Shown: piece by piece, positions 7,299 to 15,608 of the stretch
Layout: the number at the start of each line of letters is the position of its first letter
How positions within the stretch are numbered: position 1 is the first letter of the stretch
Origin: UBA6382 sp963617965
GTDB lineage: Bacteria > Bacteroidota > Bacteroidia > Bacteroidales > Bacteroidaceae
Reading direction: 5' to 3'
Length of the DNA stretch: 41,247 nucleotides
Assembly: GCA_963617965.1 (NCBI GenBank)
Contig: CAVEQO010000020.1
Location: 1 to 41,247, forward strand
Notes under the pieces: generated by a model
Database searches by the model: none
What the model saw: only the letters and a program-made list of their open reading frames with translations
What the model was told of the DNA's origin: nothing
Translations under genes and position numbers: made by a program

Positions 7299-9221
7299 AT
7301 GTTATCCGTAGAAAACCTAAAGGTGGAGTTCGGTGCAGAGCCGTTGTTCAAGGGTGTCTCGTTTGTTGTAAACGACAGGGAAAGAGTATGCCTTGTGGGA
7401 CGGAACGGGGCGGGCAAGTCCACTTTGCTCAAGATAATAGCCGGTATGGCAACCCCGTCGGAGGGCAGTGTGTCCATGTCGCAGGAAACCACGGTGGGCT
7501 ATCTTCCCCAGGTCATGAAAACCAGTGATTCCCGGACGGTAATGGAAGAAACCGAGACGGCTTTCGGACAACTTAAAGCATTGCAGGAAGAATACGACAA
7601 AACTAACGAACAGCTCTGTGTTTCAACAGATTACGAGTCGGCAGAATACGGCATGCTTATAGAGCGGGCTTCCGTATTGCAGGAACGGCTGCAAATGTCA
7701 GGCATAAACAGTATCAAGTCCGACACGGAGCGTACCCTGCTTGGTTTGGGTTTCAAGAGAGAGGATTTCGAAAGACCCACATCGGAATTCAGCGGAGGAT
7801 GGCGAATGCGTATAGAACTGGCAAAAATCCTTCTGAAGAAGCCCGACTTGCTTCTGCTTGACGAACCGACCAACCATTTGGACATAGAATCCATCCTCTG
7901 GCTTGAAAATTTCTTGAGGAGAGAGAGCAGGAGCAGCGTAGTGTTGGTAAGTCACGACCGCGCGTTCATCAATAATGTGACAACCCGCACGTTGGAGATA
8001 TCGTGCGGTCACATCGTTGATTACAAGGTGAAATATGATGAATACGTGAAACTCAGGGCCGAGCGCAGAGCGCAACAACTGAGGGCATACGAAAACCAAC
8101 AGAAAGAAATTGCCGACATAAAGGCTTTTGTGGAACGCTTCCGCTATCAGGCGACCAAGGCCGTGCAGGTGCAAAGCAGACTGAAGCAACTGGAGAAAAT
8201 CGTTCCGGTCGAGATAGACGACGTGGTTCGTTCTTCGCTTCGTTTGCGCTTCAATGTTCCATCACGCAGCGGAGATTATCCGCTCATCTGCAAGGGGCTG
8301 ACAAAGAACTACGGATCGCACAATGTCTTCCGAGGGGTCAACCTGACCGTGAAGCGCGGGGAGAAAGTTGCCTTTGTAGGACGTAACGGCGAGGGGAAGT
8401 CCACTTTTGTGAAATGCATAATGGGACAGGTGGACTACGAGGGCGAGTTGAAGACAGGCCACAATGTAGAAATCGGCTATTATGCTCAAAATCAGGCCAT
8501 GCTGCTTGATGACTCGCAAACGGTCTATGAAACGATAGACCGTGTCGCCACGGGCGATGTGAGGCTCAAGATCAACGACATACTTGGAGCCTTTATGTTC
8601 GGTGGCGAGAAATCGGAGAAAAAGGTGAGTGTGCTGAGTGGAGGGGAACGCAGCCGTCTGGCAATGATAAAACTTCTTCTACAACCAGTGAATTTCCTCA
8701 TTCTAGACGAGCCGACCAACCACCTTGACATGAACACCAAAGACGTGCTCAAGGAGGCTGTCAGAAAATTTGACGGCACCGTACTGATAGTCAGCCATGA
8801 CCGCGATTTCCTTGACGGGCTTGTTGACACCGTCTATGAATTCAAGAACCATGGCATGAGGGAACATATCGGCGGTATCAAGGATTTCCTGCCAGGCGAG
8901 GCCCCGGACAAGGCGGAAGGCGGCAGAGGCGGTGAAGAAAAGAAAAAGGAATGTTGCCCATGTGACAGCCAACTGACTTACGGGCAGCAAAAAGAGCTGA
9001 AGCGGAAAAAAAGCAAGATAGCCAAGCGGGTCGCAGAATTGGAGAACCTCATAGGCGAACTGGAAGCAGACATCAAGTCGCTTGAACAGCAGATGGGAAC
9101 GCCGGAGGGGGCAGCAGACTTGTCGCTGTTTGAAAAGCACAGGGACAAGTCTGAACAACTGGAGAACAGCCTGCAGCTCTGGGAACAGGCCTCGCAGGAA
9201 CTTGAGAATATTCCAAAATAG
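7299..9221 (+). CDS. ABC-F family ATPase (ribosome-associated)
   Basis: A cytoplasmic protein with two ABC ATPase domains and no membrane segments. ABC-F proteins bind the ribosomal E site and rescue stalled or aberrant translation complexes. Of 640 residues, Walker A1 is GRNGAGKST (34-42) and signature 1 is SGGWRMRIELA (165-175), followed by LLLLDEPTNHLD. A charged linker at about 245-300 corresponds to the P-site tRNA interaction motif. Walker A2 is GRNGEGKST (361-369), signature 2 is LSGGERSRLA, and LILDEPTNHLD follows. The C-terminus (about 560-640) is a lysine-rich coiled coil like that of Uup, after a CCPC cluster at 552-555. The start MLSVENLKVEFG is the canonical one. Resistance-type or housekeeping function cannot be told from sequence; a housekeeping Uup/YdiF-type role is more likely. 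metA follows after 25 bases. Confidence 0.93.
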   Translation: MLSVENLKVEFGAEPLFKGVSFVVNDRERVCLVGRNGAGKSTLLKIIAGMATPSEGSVSMSQETTVGYLPQVMKTSDSRTVMEETETAFGQLKALQEEYDKTNEQLCVSTDYESAEYGMLIERASVLQERLQMSGINSIKSDTERTLLGLGFKREDFERPTSEFSGGWRMRIELAKILLKKPDLLLLDEPTNHLDIESILWLENFLRRESRSSVVLVSHDRAFINNVTTRTLEISCGHIVDYKVKYDEYVKLRAERRAQQLRAYENQQKEIADIKAFVERFRYQATKAVQVQSRLKQLEKIVPVEIDDVVRSSLRLRFNVPSRSGDYPLICKGLTKNYGSHNVFRGVNLTVKRGEKVAFVGRNGEGKSTFVKCIMGQVDYEGELKTGHNVEIGYYAQNQAMLLDDSQTVYETIDRVATGDVRLKINDILGAFMFGGEKSEKKVSVLSGGERSRLAMIKLLLQPVNFLILDEPTNHLDMNTKDVLKEAVRKFDGTVLIVSHDRDFLDGLVDTVYEFKNHGMREHIGGIKDFLPGEAPDKAEGGRGGEEKKKECCPCDSQLTYGQQKELKRKKSKIAKRVAELENLIGELEADIKSLEQQMGTPEGAADLSLFEKHRDKSEQLENSLQLWEQASQELENIPK

Positions 9222-9246
9222 ACGCAAAGACCATTTTAACGCAGTT

Positions 9247-10173
9247 ATGTTATACCTTCCAAAATCACACCCCTCGCTTCCAAAACTCGCAAGTCTTGGT
9301 ATCGGGGCTACGGATGCCGCTCCCGCAGCGGAGGAAAACGTGCGGAAAATAGTGATACTGAACCTGATGCCGCAAAAGCAAGAGGCGGAAGAGGAATACT
9401 ATACCATGATGGGCGGTTCAAGTGTGCACATCCAGATTGTACTTGCAAAGATGAGCGGGCTGAAATACAAGACCACCCCACAGGAATACATGGACACTTT
9501 CTACACAGACATCGTACAGGTGATGAGCAGTCCCTGCTGCTATGACGGTCTGATAGTGACAGGAGCCCCTCTTGAGCAATACGAGTATGAGGATGTGAGA
9601 TATTGGGGGCAGTTGCACGAAGTGTACAGATGGAGTCTGAACAACGTGCGCTCGACTCTGAATGTGTGTTGGGGTGCTTTTGCGGCATTGAAGATATTCT
9701 TTAACATCAACAAATATTGGGCAGACAAAAAACTGTTTGGCCTGTATGAGCATCACTTATGCGGGAGCAGGCCTCCCCTGTTGAAAGGCATATCGCACAA
9801 GCTGATGATTCCCGTCAGCCGCCATATTACTTTCAACCGCAGCGAGATTCTGGCAGAACCGAGGATAGGGTTGTTGATAGACCAAGACATTACGGGACCT
9901 GAACTGGCCATGGCCTGGAACGGCCGTCAGATTTTTGCAAACGGGCATCTGGAATACGCCGATGGCAGGCTTGCCTTTGAATACCGGCGCGACTTGGCAA
10001 AAGGAGAAGACATAGAAAAGCCCCTCAACTATTTCATTGATGATGACCCGTCAAAAGGAATCAACTCTTGCTGGCATATTGCAGGCAAGACCTTTTACCA
10101 GAATTGGATTATGGAGTATGTTTGCAACGAAAACCTGGAAATCGTTCCGGTTGACATTGATTTCAAGTCATAG
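9247..10173 (+). CDS. metA: Homoserine O-acyltransferase, predicted acetyl-CoA type
   Basis: Acylates the hydroxyl of homoserine, the first committed step of methionine synthesis. The 308 residues match the MetA family. Visible features are the N-terminal KIVILNLMPQK (34-44), GLIVTGAPLEQYEYEDVRYW (101-120), the catalytic C141 in NVCWGAFAALK, and the YEHH and PVSRH segments downstream. The residue after GAPL is E110, which aligns with Glu111 of Bacillus cereus MetA and Gly111 of Escherichia coli MetA. That Glu is the known determinant of acetyl-CoA rather than succinyl-CoA use, so the product is predicted to be O-acetylhomoserine despite the metA name. The start at 9247 was chosen because the frame upstream overlaps the ABC-F gene. 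The rlhA-like gene begins 3 bases after the stop, so the two are probably co-transcribed. Confidence 0.95.
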   Translation: MLYLPKSHPSLPKLASLGIGATDAAPAAEENVRKIVILNLMPQKQEAEEEYYTMMGGSSVHIQIVLAKMSGLKYKTTPQEYMDTFYTDIVQVMSSPCCYDGLIVTGAPLEQYEYEDVRYWGQLHEVYRWSLNNVRSTLNVCWGAFAALKIFFNINKYWADKKLFGLYEHHLCGSRPPLLKGISHKLMIPVSRHITFNRSEILAEPRIGLLIDQDITGPELAMAWNGRQIFANGHLEYADGRLAFEYRRDLAKGEDIEKPLNYFIDDDPSKGINSCWHIAGKTFYQNWIMEYVCNENLEIVPVDIDFKS

Positions 10174-10176
10174 CCG

Positions 10177-12048
10177 ATGGCAAAAAAACTGGAACTGCTG
10201 TCGCCTGCCCGCAATGCGGACATCGGTATTGAGGCAATAAACTGCGGAGCTGATGCCGTATATATCGGGGGGCCGGCCTACGGGGCGCGAAGCATGGCTG
10301 CAAATTCCGTTGAAGACATCAGGAGACTGACGGAATATGCCCATATTTTCGGGGCAAGGGTTTACGTGGCGCTCAACACTATTCTGTATGATGAGGAACT
10401 TGCTCCGGCGCAGAGTCTGGCGGAATCTCTCTCAAAGGCAGGCGTTGACGCGCTGATTGTCCAGGACTATGCTTTTCTCGCCATGGGACTTGACATTCCA
10501 TTTCATGCAAGCACACAGATGGACAACCGCACCGTTGACAAGGTCAGAATGCTGGACCGGCTGGGCTTCGGGCAAGTGGTGCTTGCCAGAGAGCTGGGGC
10601 TGGACGAAATAAGGGAGATACATGCACAGTGTCCGGAAGTGACGCTTGAGGCTTTTGTGCATGGCGCGCTATGTGTGAGCTACAGCGGAAAGTGCTATGC
10701 ATCGCAGTACTGTTTCGGACGTAGTGCCAACCGTGGTGAGTGTGCCCAGTTCTGCCGTCTTCCCTTTGATCTGGAGGACAAGGACGGCAATGTCATAGTC
10801 AGCGACAAGCATCTGCTGTCGCTGAAAGACATGGACCGTTCCAAGCACATTGAAGACATGGCAGACACCGGTGTGCGCTCGTTCAAGATAGAGGGACGGC
10901 TGAAAGATCTTGTCTATGTGAAAAACGTGACATCGTACTACCGCAAGATAATTGACGACCTGATATCAAGAAGACCAGATGAATACCAGCGCAGTTCACA
11001 CGGATGCTGTGAGACCCACTTCGAACCAGACCTCAACAAGACTTTCAACCGTGGTTATACCGGCTATTATCTTTTGCAGCGAAGAGAAGACGTGCTGTCG
11101 CAGAATTCTCCCAAATCGGTTGGCGAGCCCGTAGGAAAGGTAGCCAAGAGGGGGGAGGGGTTCATAAAGGTAGACGGGGAGACGGTTTTCCATAACGGTG
11201 ACGGACTCTGTTTCTTTGACAAAAACGACAAGCTTTGCGGTTGCCGGGTGAACAGGGTTGCCGGCGACAAACTGTTTTTGCATCCTTTTCCAAAGGAACT
11301 CAAAGTGCATACCCTGTTGTTCCGAAACAAGAACGTGCAGTTTGAGAATGACGTGGAAAAGAACGGAGGACGCAGGTTTTTGCGAGTGTCTGTCGTTATC
11401 AGACCTGTGGAGGGGGGATACCGTCTCTGTGCGGAGACGCAAGGACGGTATACGGCAGAACTGGACGTTGCTGCCGACAAGGAATTTGCGCACAGTCCCC
11501 AACGCGAGAGAATCGCGGCAGAACTGCGCAAGTGCGCTTTGCCCTATTTCAGCATTGACAAAGCCGTTGTAGACTTTGACCGAGACTATTTTATCCCAAT
11601 GTCGGCTTTGGCGCAATGGCGCAGAAAGCTGTATGGCATCCTGGCAGAAAAGATTGCAGCGTGCAACACTCCACAAAAAAAGGCGAAGGCCTTTGACCTT
11701 TCCGCTAAAATTGACGGGAGCTGTCTGGAGCCGTATGACTATACCATGAACATAAGCAACAGGCTGGCAAGAAGAGTATGTTCGCAGAAGCTTGGCATAG
11801 CAGTCAGTGAACCGGCTTTGGAAAACATTGCGAGAACCGGCATCGACCGTCCGATAGCCTTGATGAAATGCCGGCACTGTTTGCGCTACGCTTTCGGGCA
11901 GTGTAAAAGAGACGCAAGGAAAACAGGTGTACAGAAGAAACACTGGCCGCATTTGCCAAACGAGTTGCGGCTTTCTCTTCCTGACGGGCGTAAATTCCCA
12001 TTGTCCTTTGATTGCCAAAATTGCGAGATGACAGTAAAAAGCTGTTGA
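10177..12048 (+). CDS. rlhA: U32 family protein, RlhA-type 23S rRNA hydroxylase
   Basis: Closely resembles Escherichia coli RlhA (YdcP), which makes 5-hydroxycytidine at 23S rRNA C2501, through its whole length. Examples are LELLSPARNADIG (5-17), GADAVYIGGPAYGAR (24-38), VHGALCVSYSGKCY (161-174), GRSANRGECAQFCRLPF (181-197), VRSFKIEGRLKD and a C-terminal DCQNCEM. The cysteines C166, C173, C189 and C193 form the set expected to hold an iron-sulfur cluster in U32 hydroxylases. The C-terminal third (about 380-490) is DUF3656-like, and a further cysteine group (CRHCLRYAFGQC) lies near 576. At 623 residues it is near the family length of about 650. The gene is 3 bases after metA. A tRNA target, as for TrhP, is less likely because TrhP proteins lack the DUF3656 part. 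Confidence 0.88.
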   Translation: MAKKLELLSPARNADIGIEAINCGADAVYIGGPAYGARSMAANSVEDIRRLTEYAHIFGARVYVALNTILYDEELAPAQSLAESLSKAGVDALIVQDYAFLAMGLDIPFHASTQMDNRTVDKVRMLDRLGFGQVVLARELGLDEIREIHAQCPEVTLEAFVHGALCVSYSGKCYASQYCFGRSANRGECAQFCRLPFDLEDKDGNVIVSDKHLLSLKDMDRSKHIEDMADTGVRSFKIEGRLKDLVYVKNVTSYYRKIIDDLISRRPDEYQRSSHGCCETHFEPDLNKTFNRGYTGYYLLQRREDVLSQNSPKSVGEPVGKVAKRGEGFIKVDGETVFHNGDGLCFFDKNDKLCGCRVNRVAGDKLFLHPFPKELKVHTLLFRNKNVQFENDVEKNGGRRFLRVSVVIRPVEGGYRLCAETQGRYTAELDVAADKEFAHSPQRERIAAELRKCALPYFSIDKAVVDFDRDYFIPMSALAQWRRKLYGILAEKIAACNTPQKKAKAFDLSAKIDGSCLEPYDYTMNISNRLARRVCSQKLGIAVSEPALENIARTGIDRPIALMKCRHCLRYAFGQCKRDARKTGVQKKHWPHLPNELRLSLPDGRKFPLSFDCQNCEMTVKSC

Positions 12049-12075
12049 ACAACAGCGAGACAAACACATGACAAG

Positions 12076-13089
12076 ATGCAGAATATTACCAACAACGTGA
12101 CAAAAACTCTGATTGTAGTTTGCAGTGTTGTCTGCTTGTGGTGCTGTAAACCGGAAAGCAGCAGTACTCGCAGTGACTGGGTTCTGACACAGGCACAGCG
12201 GGACTCAATAGCTTTCAGCAGCATCCACCACTACAATACGGGAACAAACTTCGTTCTCAAGGCAGACTCTCTGGTGCTGTATTCGTACCCGAAAGGGTGG
12301 GACGGCAAGGCAGAAACAGCACCGGACAGTTTCGTGCTGGAGGGAGGCAACGATTTTGTGGTGGCGGAAATATACCATTACGACAGCCATGAGGGCACGG
12401 GTGCTGACAGTGTATGGCTTTGTCTGGTATCCGACGAGGCACATCCGGGTTGGACAGGCGAGACAACAATGCTTGAAAAGTCGTCACCTGTTTCTCCAAT
12501 ATCGCAGTTCATCTACACTTTCAGCGACACGCGCGTTTATGTGTTCATAACACTGGCAGTGCTCATGGCTGCCGCTGTCTGTTATTGCAAATGCAAGCGT
12601 GCGTTGCTATGGTTTGTACATTTCAGGGACATCACATCGTTTTACCCGTGCGCTTTCACTGTGACCATGTCAACAGCGTCAATGATTTATTCCACATTGC
12701 AGAAATTCGCGCCAGAAGTATGGACGGCATATTATTTCAATCCCTCGCTGAATCCGTTCAACCAGCCTGCCGCCATTTGCATATTCCTGATTTCGTTGTG
12801 GCTGAGCGTCCTGTTTCTGCTGTCTGTGGTATTTGACATTATGGACAGGGAGCCGTTTTTCCAGAGCTTGTCCTATGTGCTGTCATTGATATGTGCGGGC
12901 TGTGTGATGTATGTGATACTTGCACTTACAGTGCCATATTATGCAGGATATCTCATTTATGTCTTTTACGTGGTATTCTCCATAGGCAGATTTTCCAAAA
13001 CCAAGGTGCGCGAAACGGCGAATGCGGCAAAGGAGAGACCGAATTCCCGAAACGCAAAGCCCCATGCGTCTGTTGATCAAAAACTTTGA
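12076..13089 (+). CDS. Membrane lipoprotein with SH3-like N-terminal region, unknown function
   Basis: A 337-residue protein I cannot place in a named family. It begins with a lipoprotein-type signal ending LWCC (C23 or C24), followed by a polar extracytoplasmic region of about 110 residues. There, SLVLYSYPKGW, the later VWLCLVSDEAHPGWTGET and the spacing of small beta strands suggest a bacterial SH3-like fold. Four or five hydrophobic segments follow at about 153-172, 190-207, 231-253, 263-285 and 287-304, ending in a basic, polar tail. The order lipid anchor, SH3-like domain, then membrane bundle is unusual. It starts 27 bases after the rlhA-like gene and may be co-transcribed. glnS, with its own promoter, follows. 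Function unknown; a role in sensing or binding the cell wall is only a guess from the SH3-like region. Confidence 0.75.
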   Translation: MQNITNNVTKTLIVVCSVVCLWCCKPESSSTRSDWVLTQAQRDSIAFSSIHHYNTGTNFVLKADSLVLYSYPKGWDGKAETAPDSFVLEGGNDFVVAEIYHYDSHEGTGADSVWLCLVSDEAHPGWTGETTMLEKSSPVSPISQFIYTFSDTRVYVFITLAVLMAAAVCYCKCKRALLWFVHFRDITSFYPCAFTVTMSTASMIYSTLQKFAPEVWTAYYFNPSLNPFNQPAAICIFLISLWLSVLFLLSVVFDIMDREPFFQSLSYVLSLICAGCVMYVILALTVPYYAGYLIYVFYVVFSIGRFSKTKVRETANAAKERPNSRNAKPHASVDQKL

Positions 13090-13115
13090 AAAATGGAAAT
13101 TAGTTTATAAATTTG
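13085..13115 (+). promoter_or_regulatory. Consensus Bacteroidetes promoter of glnS
   Basis: TTTG at 13085-13088, a 19-base gap, then TAAATTTG at 13108-13115: an exact match to TTTG-N19-TAnnTTTG. Transcription should start near 13119-13122. The -33 box overlaps the last codons of the preceding gene. The promoter shows that the in-frame TTG at 13113 cannot be the glnS start. Confidence 0.8.
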
Positions 13116-13127
13116 CAGAAGATTGTA

Positions 13128-14894
13128 ATGGAAGAAATCATGTGTGACAACAGTACGCCCAATACTCCAAAGAAGAGTCTTAACTTTATAGAGGAGATCA
13201 TAGAAAAAGACCTTGCCGAGGGAAAGAACGGAGGCAGAATCCAGACCCGCTTCCCTCCGGAGCCAAACGGCTATCTTCACATTGGTCACGCCAAGGCCAT
13301 TGCCCTGGATTTTGGCATTGCCAGAAAATACGGCGGAGTGTGCAACCTCAGGATGGATGACACCAATCCGCAGAAAGAAGATCTGGAGTTTGTCGAGGCC
13401 ATAAAGAAAGACATCGAGTGGCTGGGATTCAAGTGGGGAAATATATACTACGCTTCGGATTATTTCCAGAAACTTTGGGATTTGGCCGTGAAACTTATAA
13501 AAGAGGGAAAAGCCTATGTTGACGAGCAGACGGCGGAAGAGATTGCGCAACAAAAAGGGACTCCGACAACTCCCGGCCAGAACTCGCCTTACAGGGACAG
13601 GCCTGCAAGCGAGAGCCTTGAACTGTTTGAAGAGATGAATTCGGGCAACGTACAACCGGGCAGAATGGTGTTGAGAGCAAAAATAGACATGGCGAATTCC
13701 AACATGCATTTCCGCGACCCGATTCTGTACAGGGTTCTCAATGTTCCCCATTGGCGAACCGGTTCCAAATGGAACGCATACCCGATGTATGACTTTACCC
13801 ATGGACAGACCGACTATTGGGAGGGAGTGACCCATTCCCTGTGTACGCTTGAGTTCGTGAGCCACCGCCCACTATACAGCCTGTTTGTAGACTGGACCAA
13901 GAAAGCTGAGAGCGATGATTGTCCGCTTGATGACAACAGGCCAGTCCAGATTGAGTTCAACAAACTGAACCTGACTCACATTCTCCTTTCAAAACGGAAT
14001 TTGCTGGAGCTGGTCAAGAACGGGGTGGTTAACGGTTGGGATGATCCTCGCATGCCAACCATTTGCGGTTATCGGCGTAGAGGCTATTCGCCCGAGGGAA
14101 TACTATCCTTTATCGACAAAATCGGCTATACGAAATTTGACGCGCTCAATCAGATGTCCCTGTTTGAAAGTGCCGTCAGAGACGATTTGAACAAAAGGGC
14201 TCTCAGAGTCAGTGCCGTGACGGATCCCGTGAAACTGGTGCTGACAAACCTCCCACAGGATACCGTTGAGGTATACAGTGTGGCAAACAACCCCGAAAAC
14301 CCGGCCGACGGGACACATGAAATTGAGTTCTCCCGTGAGTTGTGGATTGAGAGAGACGATTTCATGGAAGACGCTCCGAAGAAATTCTTCCGTCTGGGTC
14401 CCGGCAAGCAGGTGCGTCTGAAGAACTCATACATAATACAGTGCCCTGAGGAAAATTACTGTCGGAAAGACGCCGATGGCAATGTGGTGGAAATATATGC
14501 GGAGATTGTTCCCGAAACGAAAACCGGCCAGTTGAACTGCAATATGAAAATCAAAGGCAAAACGATACATTGGGTTTCATGCAGCCATTGTGTCGAAGCG
14601 GAGGTGCGGAACTATGACCGCCTATGGCTTGTGGAAAATCCGCGCGATGAAATTGCCGCTTATTCAAAGGAGCACGGCAACGTCAGGGGCATTGAGGCCA
14701 TGAGGCCATTCTTGAACCCCAATTCCCTCGAAACAAGGAGAGCCTTTGTCGAGAAATGGCTCTTGACACGCAAGCCGTTGGAATATCTGCAATTTCAGAG
14801 AATAGGGTATTATACCCTTGACAGTGAGTCAAGCGCAGACCATCTTGTTTTTAACAGGACCGTAAGTCTGAAGGACAGTTGGTCAAGGAAGTGA
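13128..14894 (+). CDS. glnS: Glutamine--tRNA ligase
   Basis: Class I synthetase that charges tRNA-Gln directly in the cytoplasm. Numbered from the ATG at 13128 (588 residues), the HIGH motif is at 51-54 in FPPEPNGYLHIGHAKA, and the KMSKS-equivalent is in THILLSKRNL. The anticodon-binding C-terminal half contains the two beta-barrel regions. GlnRS in Bacteroidetes is usually direct, so Glu-tRNA-Gln amidation is not needed for this codon set; that is family knowledge. Alternative starts are the ATG at 13137, 9 bases downstream, which leaves a longer leader after the promoter, and a TTG at 13113, which is excluded because it lies in the -7 box. dedA follows after a T-rich gap of 52 bases. Confidence 0.96.
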   Translation: MEEIMCDNSTPNTPKKSLNFIEEIIEKDLAEGKNGGRIQTRFPPEPNGYLHIGHAKAIALDFGIARKYGGVCNLRMDDTNPQKEDLEFVEAIKKDIEWLGFKWGNIYYASDYFQKLWDLAVKLIKEGKAYVDEQTAEEIAQQKGTPTTPGQNSPYRDRPASESLELFEEMNSGNVQPGRMVLRAKIDMANSNMHFRDPILYRVLNVPHWRTGSKWNAYPMYDFTHGQTDYWEGVTHSLCTLEFVSHRPLYSLFVDWTKKAESDDCPLDDNRPVQIEFNKLNLTHILLSKRNLLELVKNGVVNGWDDPRMPTICGYRRRGYSPEGILSFIDKIGYTKFDALNQMSLFESAVRDDLNKRALRVSAVTDPVKLVLTNLPQDTVEVYSVANNPENPADGTHEIEFSRELWIERDDFMEDAPKKFFRLGPGKQVRLKNSYIIQCPEENYCRKDADGNVVEIYAEIVPETKTGQLNCNMKIKGKTIHWVSCSHCVEAEVRNYDRLWLVENPRDEIAAYSKEHGNVRGIEAMRPFLNPNSLETRRAFVEKWLLTRKPLEYLQFQRIGYYTLDSESSADHLVFNRTVSLKDSWSRK

Positions 14895-14946
14895 GAGGTC
14901 TTGTTGTTCAGGTTTTTTATAGTCTTTTATATCCGTTTAAGTAGTT

Positions 14947-15597
14947 ATGATGGAGTTTTTTTATAGTCTTGCAGAGCAATTGGACTATTTCTATGTTACC
15001 ATTCTTATGGCAGTGGAGAGTTCTTTCATTCCGTTTCCAAGTGAAGTTGTCGTTCCGCCGGCCGCCTATATGGCCGCAGAGGGTAGCATGAACGTATATC
15101 TGGTTGTCGTATTTGCAACATTGGGAAGTCTCATCGGGGCTATAGTGAATTATGTGCTGGGGTTGTATTTGGGCAGGCCTCTGGTCTATAAATTCGCCGA
15201 AAGCAGGGTAGGGCATCTATGTTTGCTGAACAAAAAGAAAATACAGCAGTCAGAGGCTTATTTTGACAGACACGGCGTGACAGCAACATTGATAGGGCGT
15301 TTGGTCCCAGGCATACGCCAACTGATTTCCATTCCGGCAGGGTTGGCAAAAATGAATTTCCTTAAGTTCTGCATTTACACCTCTTTGGGTGCCGGTGCAT
15401 GGAACATTGTCCTTGCTGCAATCGGTTATTATCTTCATTCTGTAGTTCCCAAGGACAAGTTGCTTACTTCCGTGAAGCAATACGAGGAGCCTATCATATA
15501 CGTGATACTTGCCGCCATCGTTGTTGCAATACTTTGCGCCTGTTTCAAGAGATACAGGGCAAGAACAAAGAAAGATACCTCTTCGCGAAAAGAATAA
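14947..15597 (+). CDS. DedA family membrane protein
   Basis: An integral inner-membrane protein of the DedA/SNARE-associated superfamily, members of which flip or carry undecaprenyl phosphate and other lipids. The 216 residues are the typical length. The re-entrant helix signature is visible as ESSFIPFPSEVVVPPAAY near the N-terminus. GRLVPGIRQLISIPAGLAKM, with the conserved arginine, lies near residues 118-137. Several membrane helices complete the fold, and the tail is basic. The start may be either of two adjacent ATGs (14947 or 14950). Its stop lies 11 bases before the GTG chosen for engB, so the two genes are probably one unit. The exact lipid substrate cannot be told. Confidence 0.88.
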   Translation: MMEFFYSLAEQLDYFYVTILMAVESSFIPFPSEVVVPPAAYMAAEGSMNVYLVVVFATLGSLIGAIVNYVLGLYLGRPLVYKFAESRVGHLCLLNKKKIQQSEAYFDRHGVTATLIGRLVPGIRQLISIPAGLAKMNFLKFCIYTSLGAGAWNIVLAAIGYYLHSVVPKDKLLTSVKQYEEPIIYVILAAIVVAILCACFKRYRARTKKDTSSRKE

Positions 15598-15608
15598 CTG
15601 TGGGGTAC

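Noticed and set aside
10996..12069. 357-codon open frame opposite the rlhA-like gene
   Set aside because: It is entirely antisense to a gene with clear homology, and the product has no recognisable motif.
13113..13115. TTG as glnS start
   Set aside because: It lies inside the -7 box of an exact Bacteroidetes promoter and upstream of the predicted transcript start.
14915..14970. Repeated TTTTTTATAGTCTT motif before and within the dedA start region
   Set aside because: Two copies only, in T-rich sequence; likely chance and not tied to any feature.
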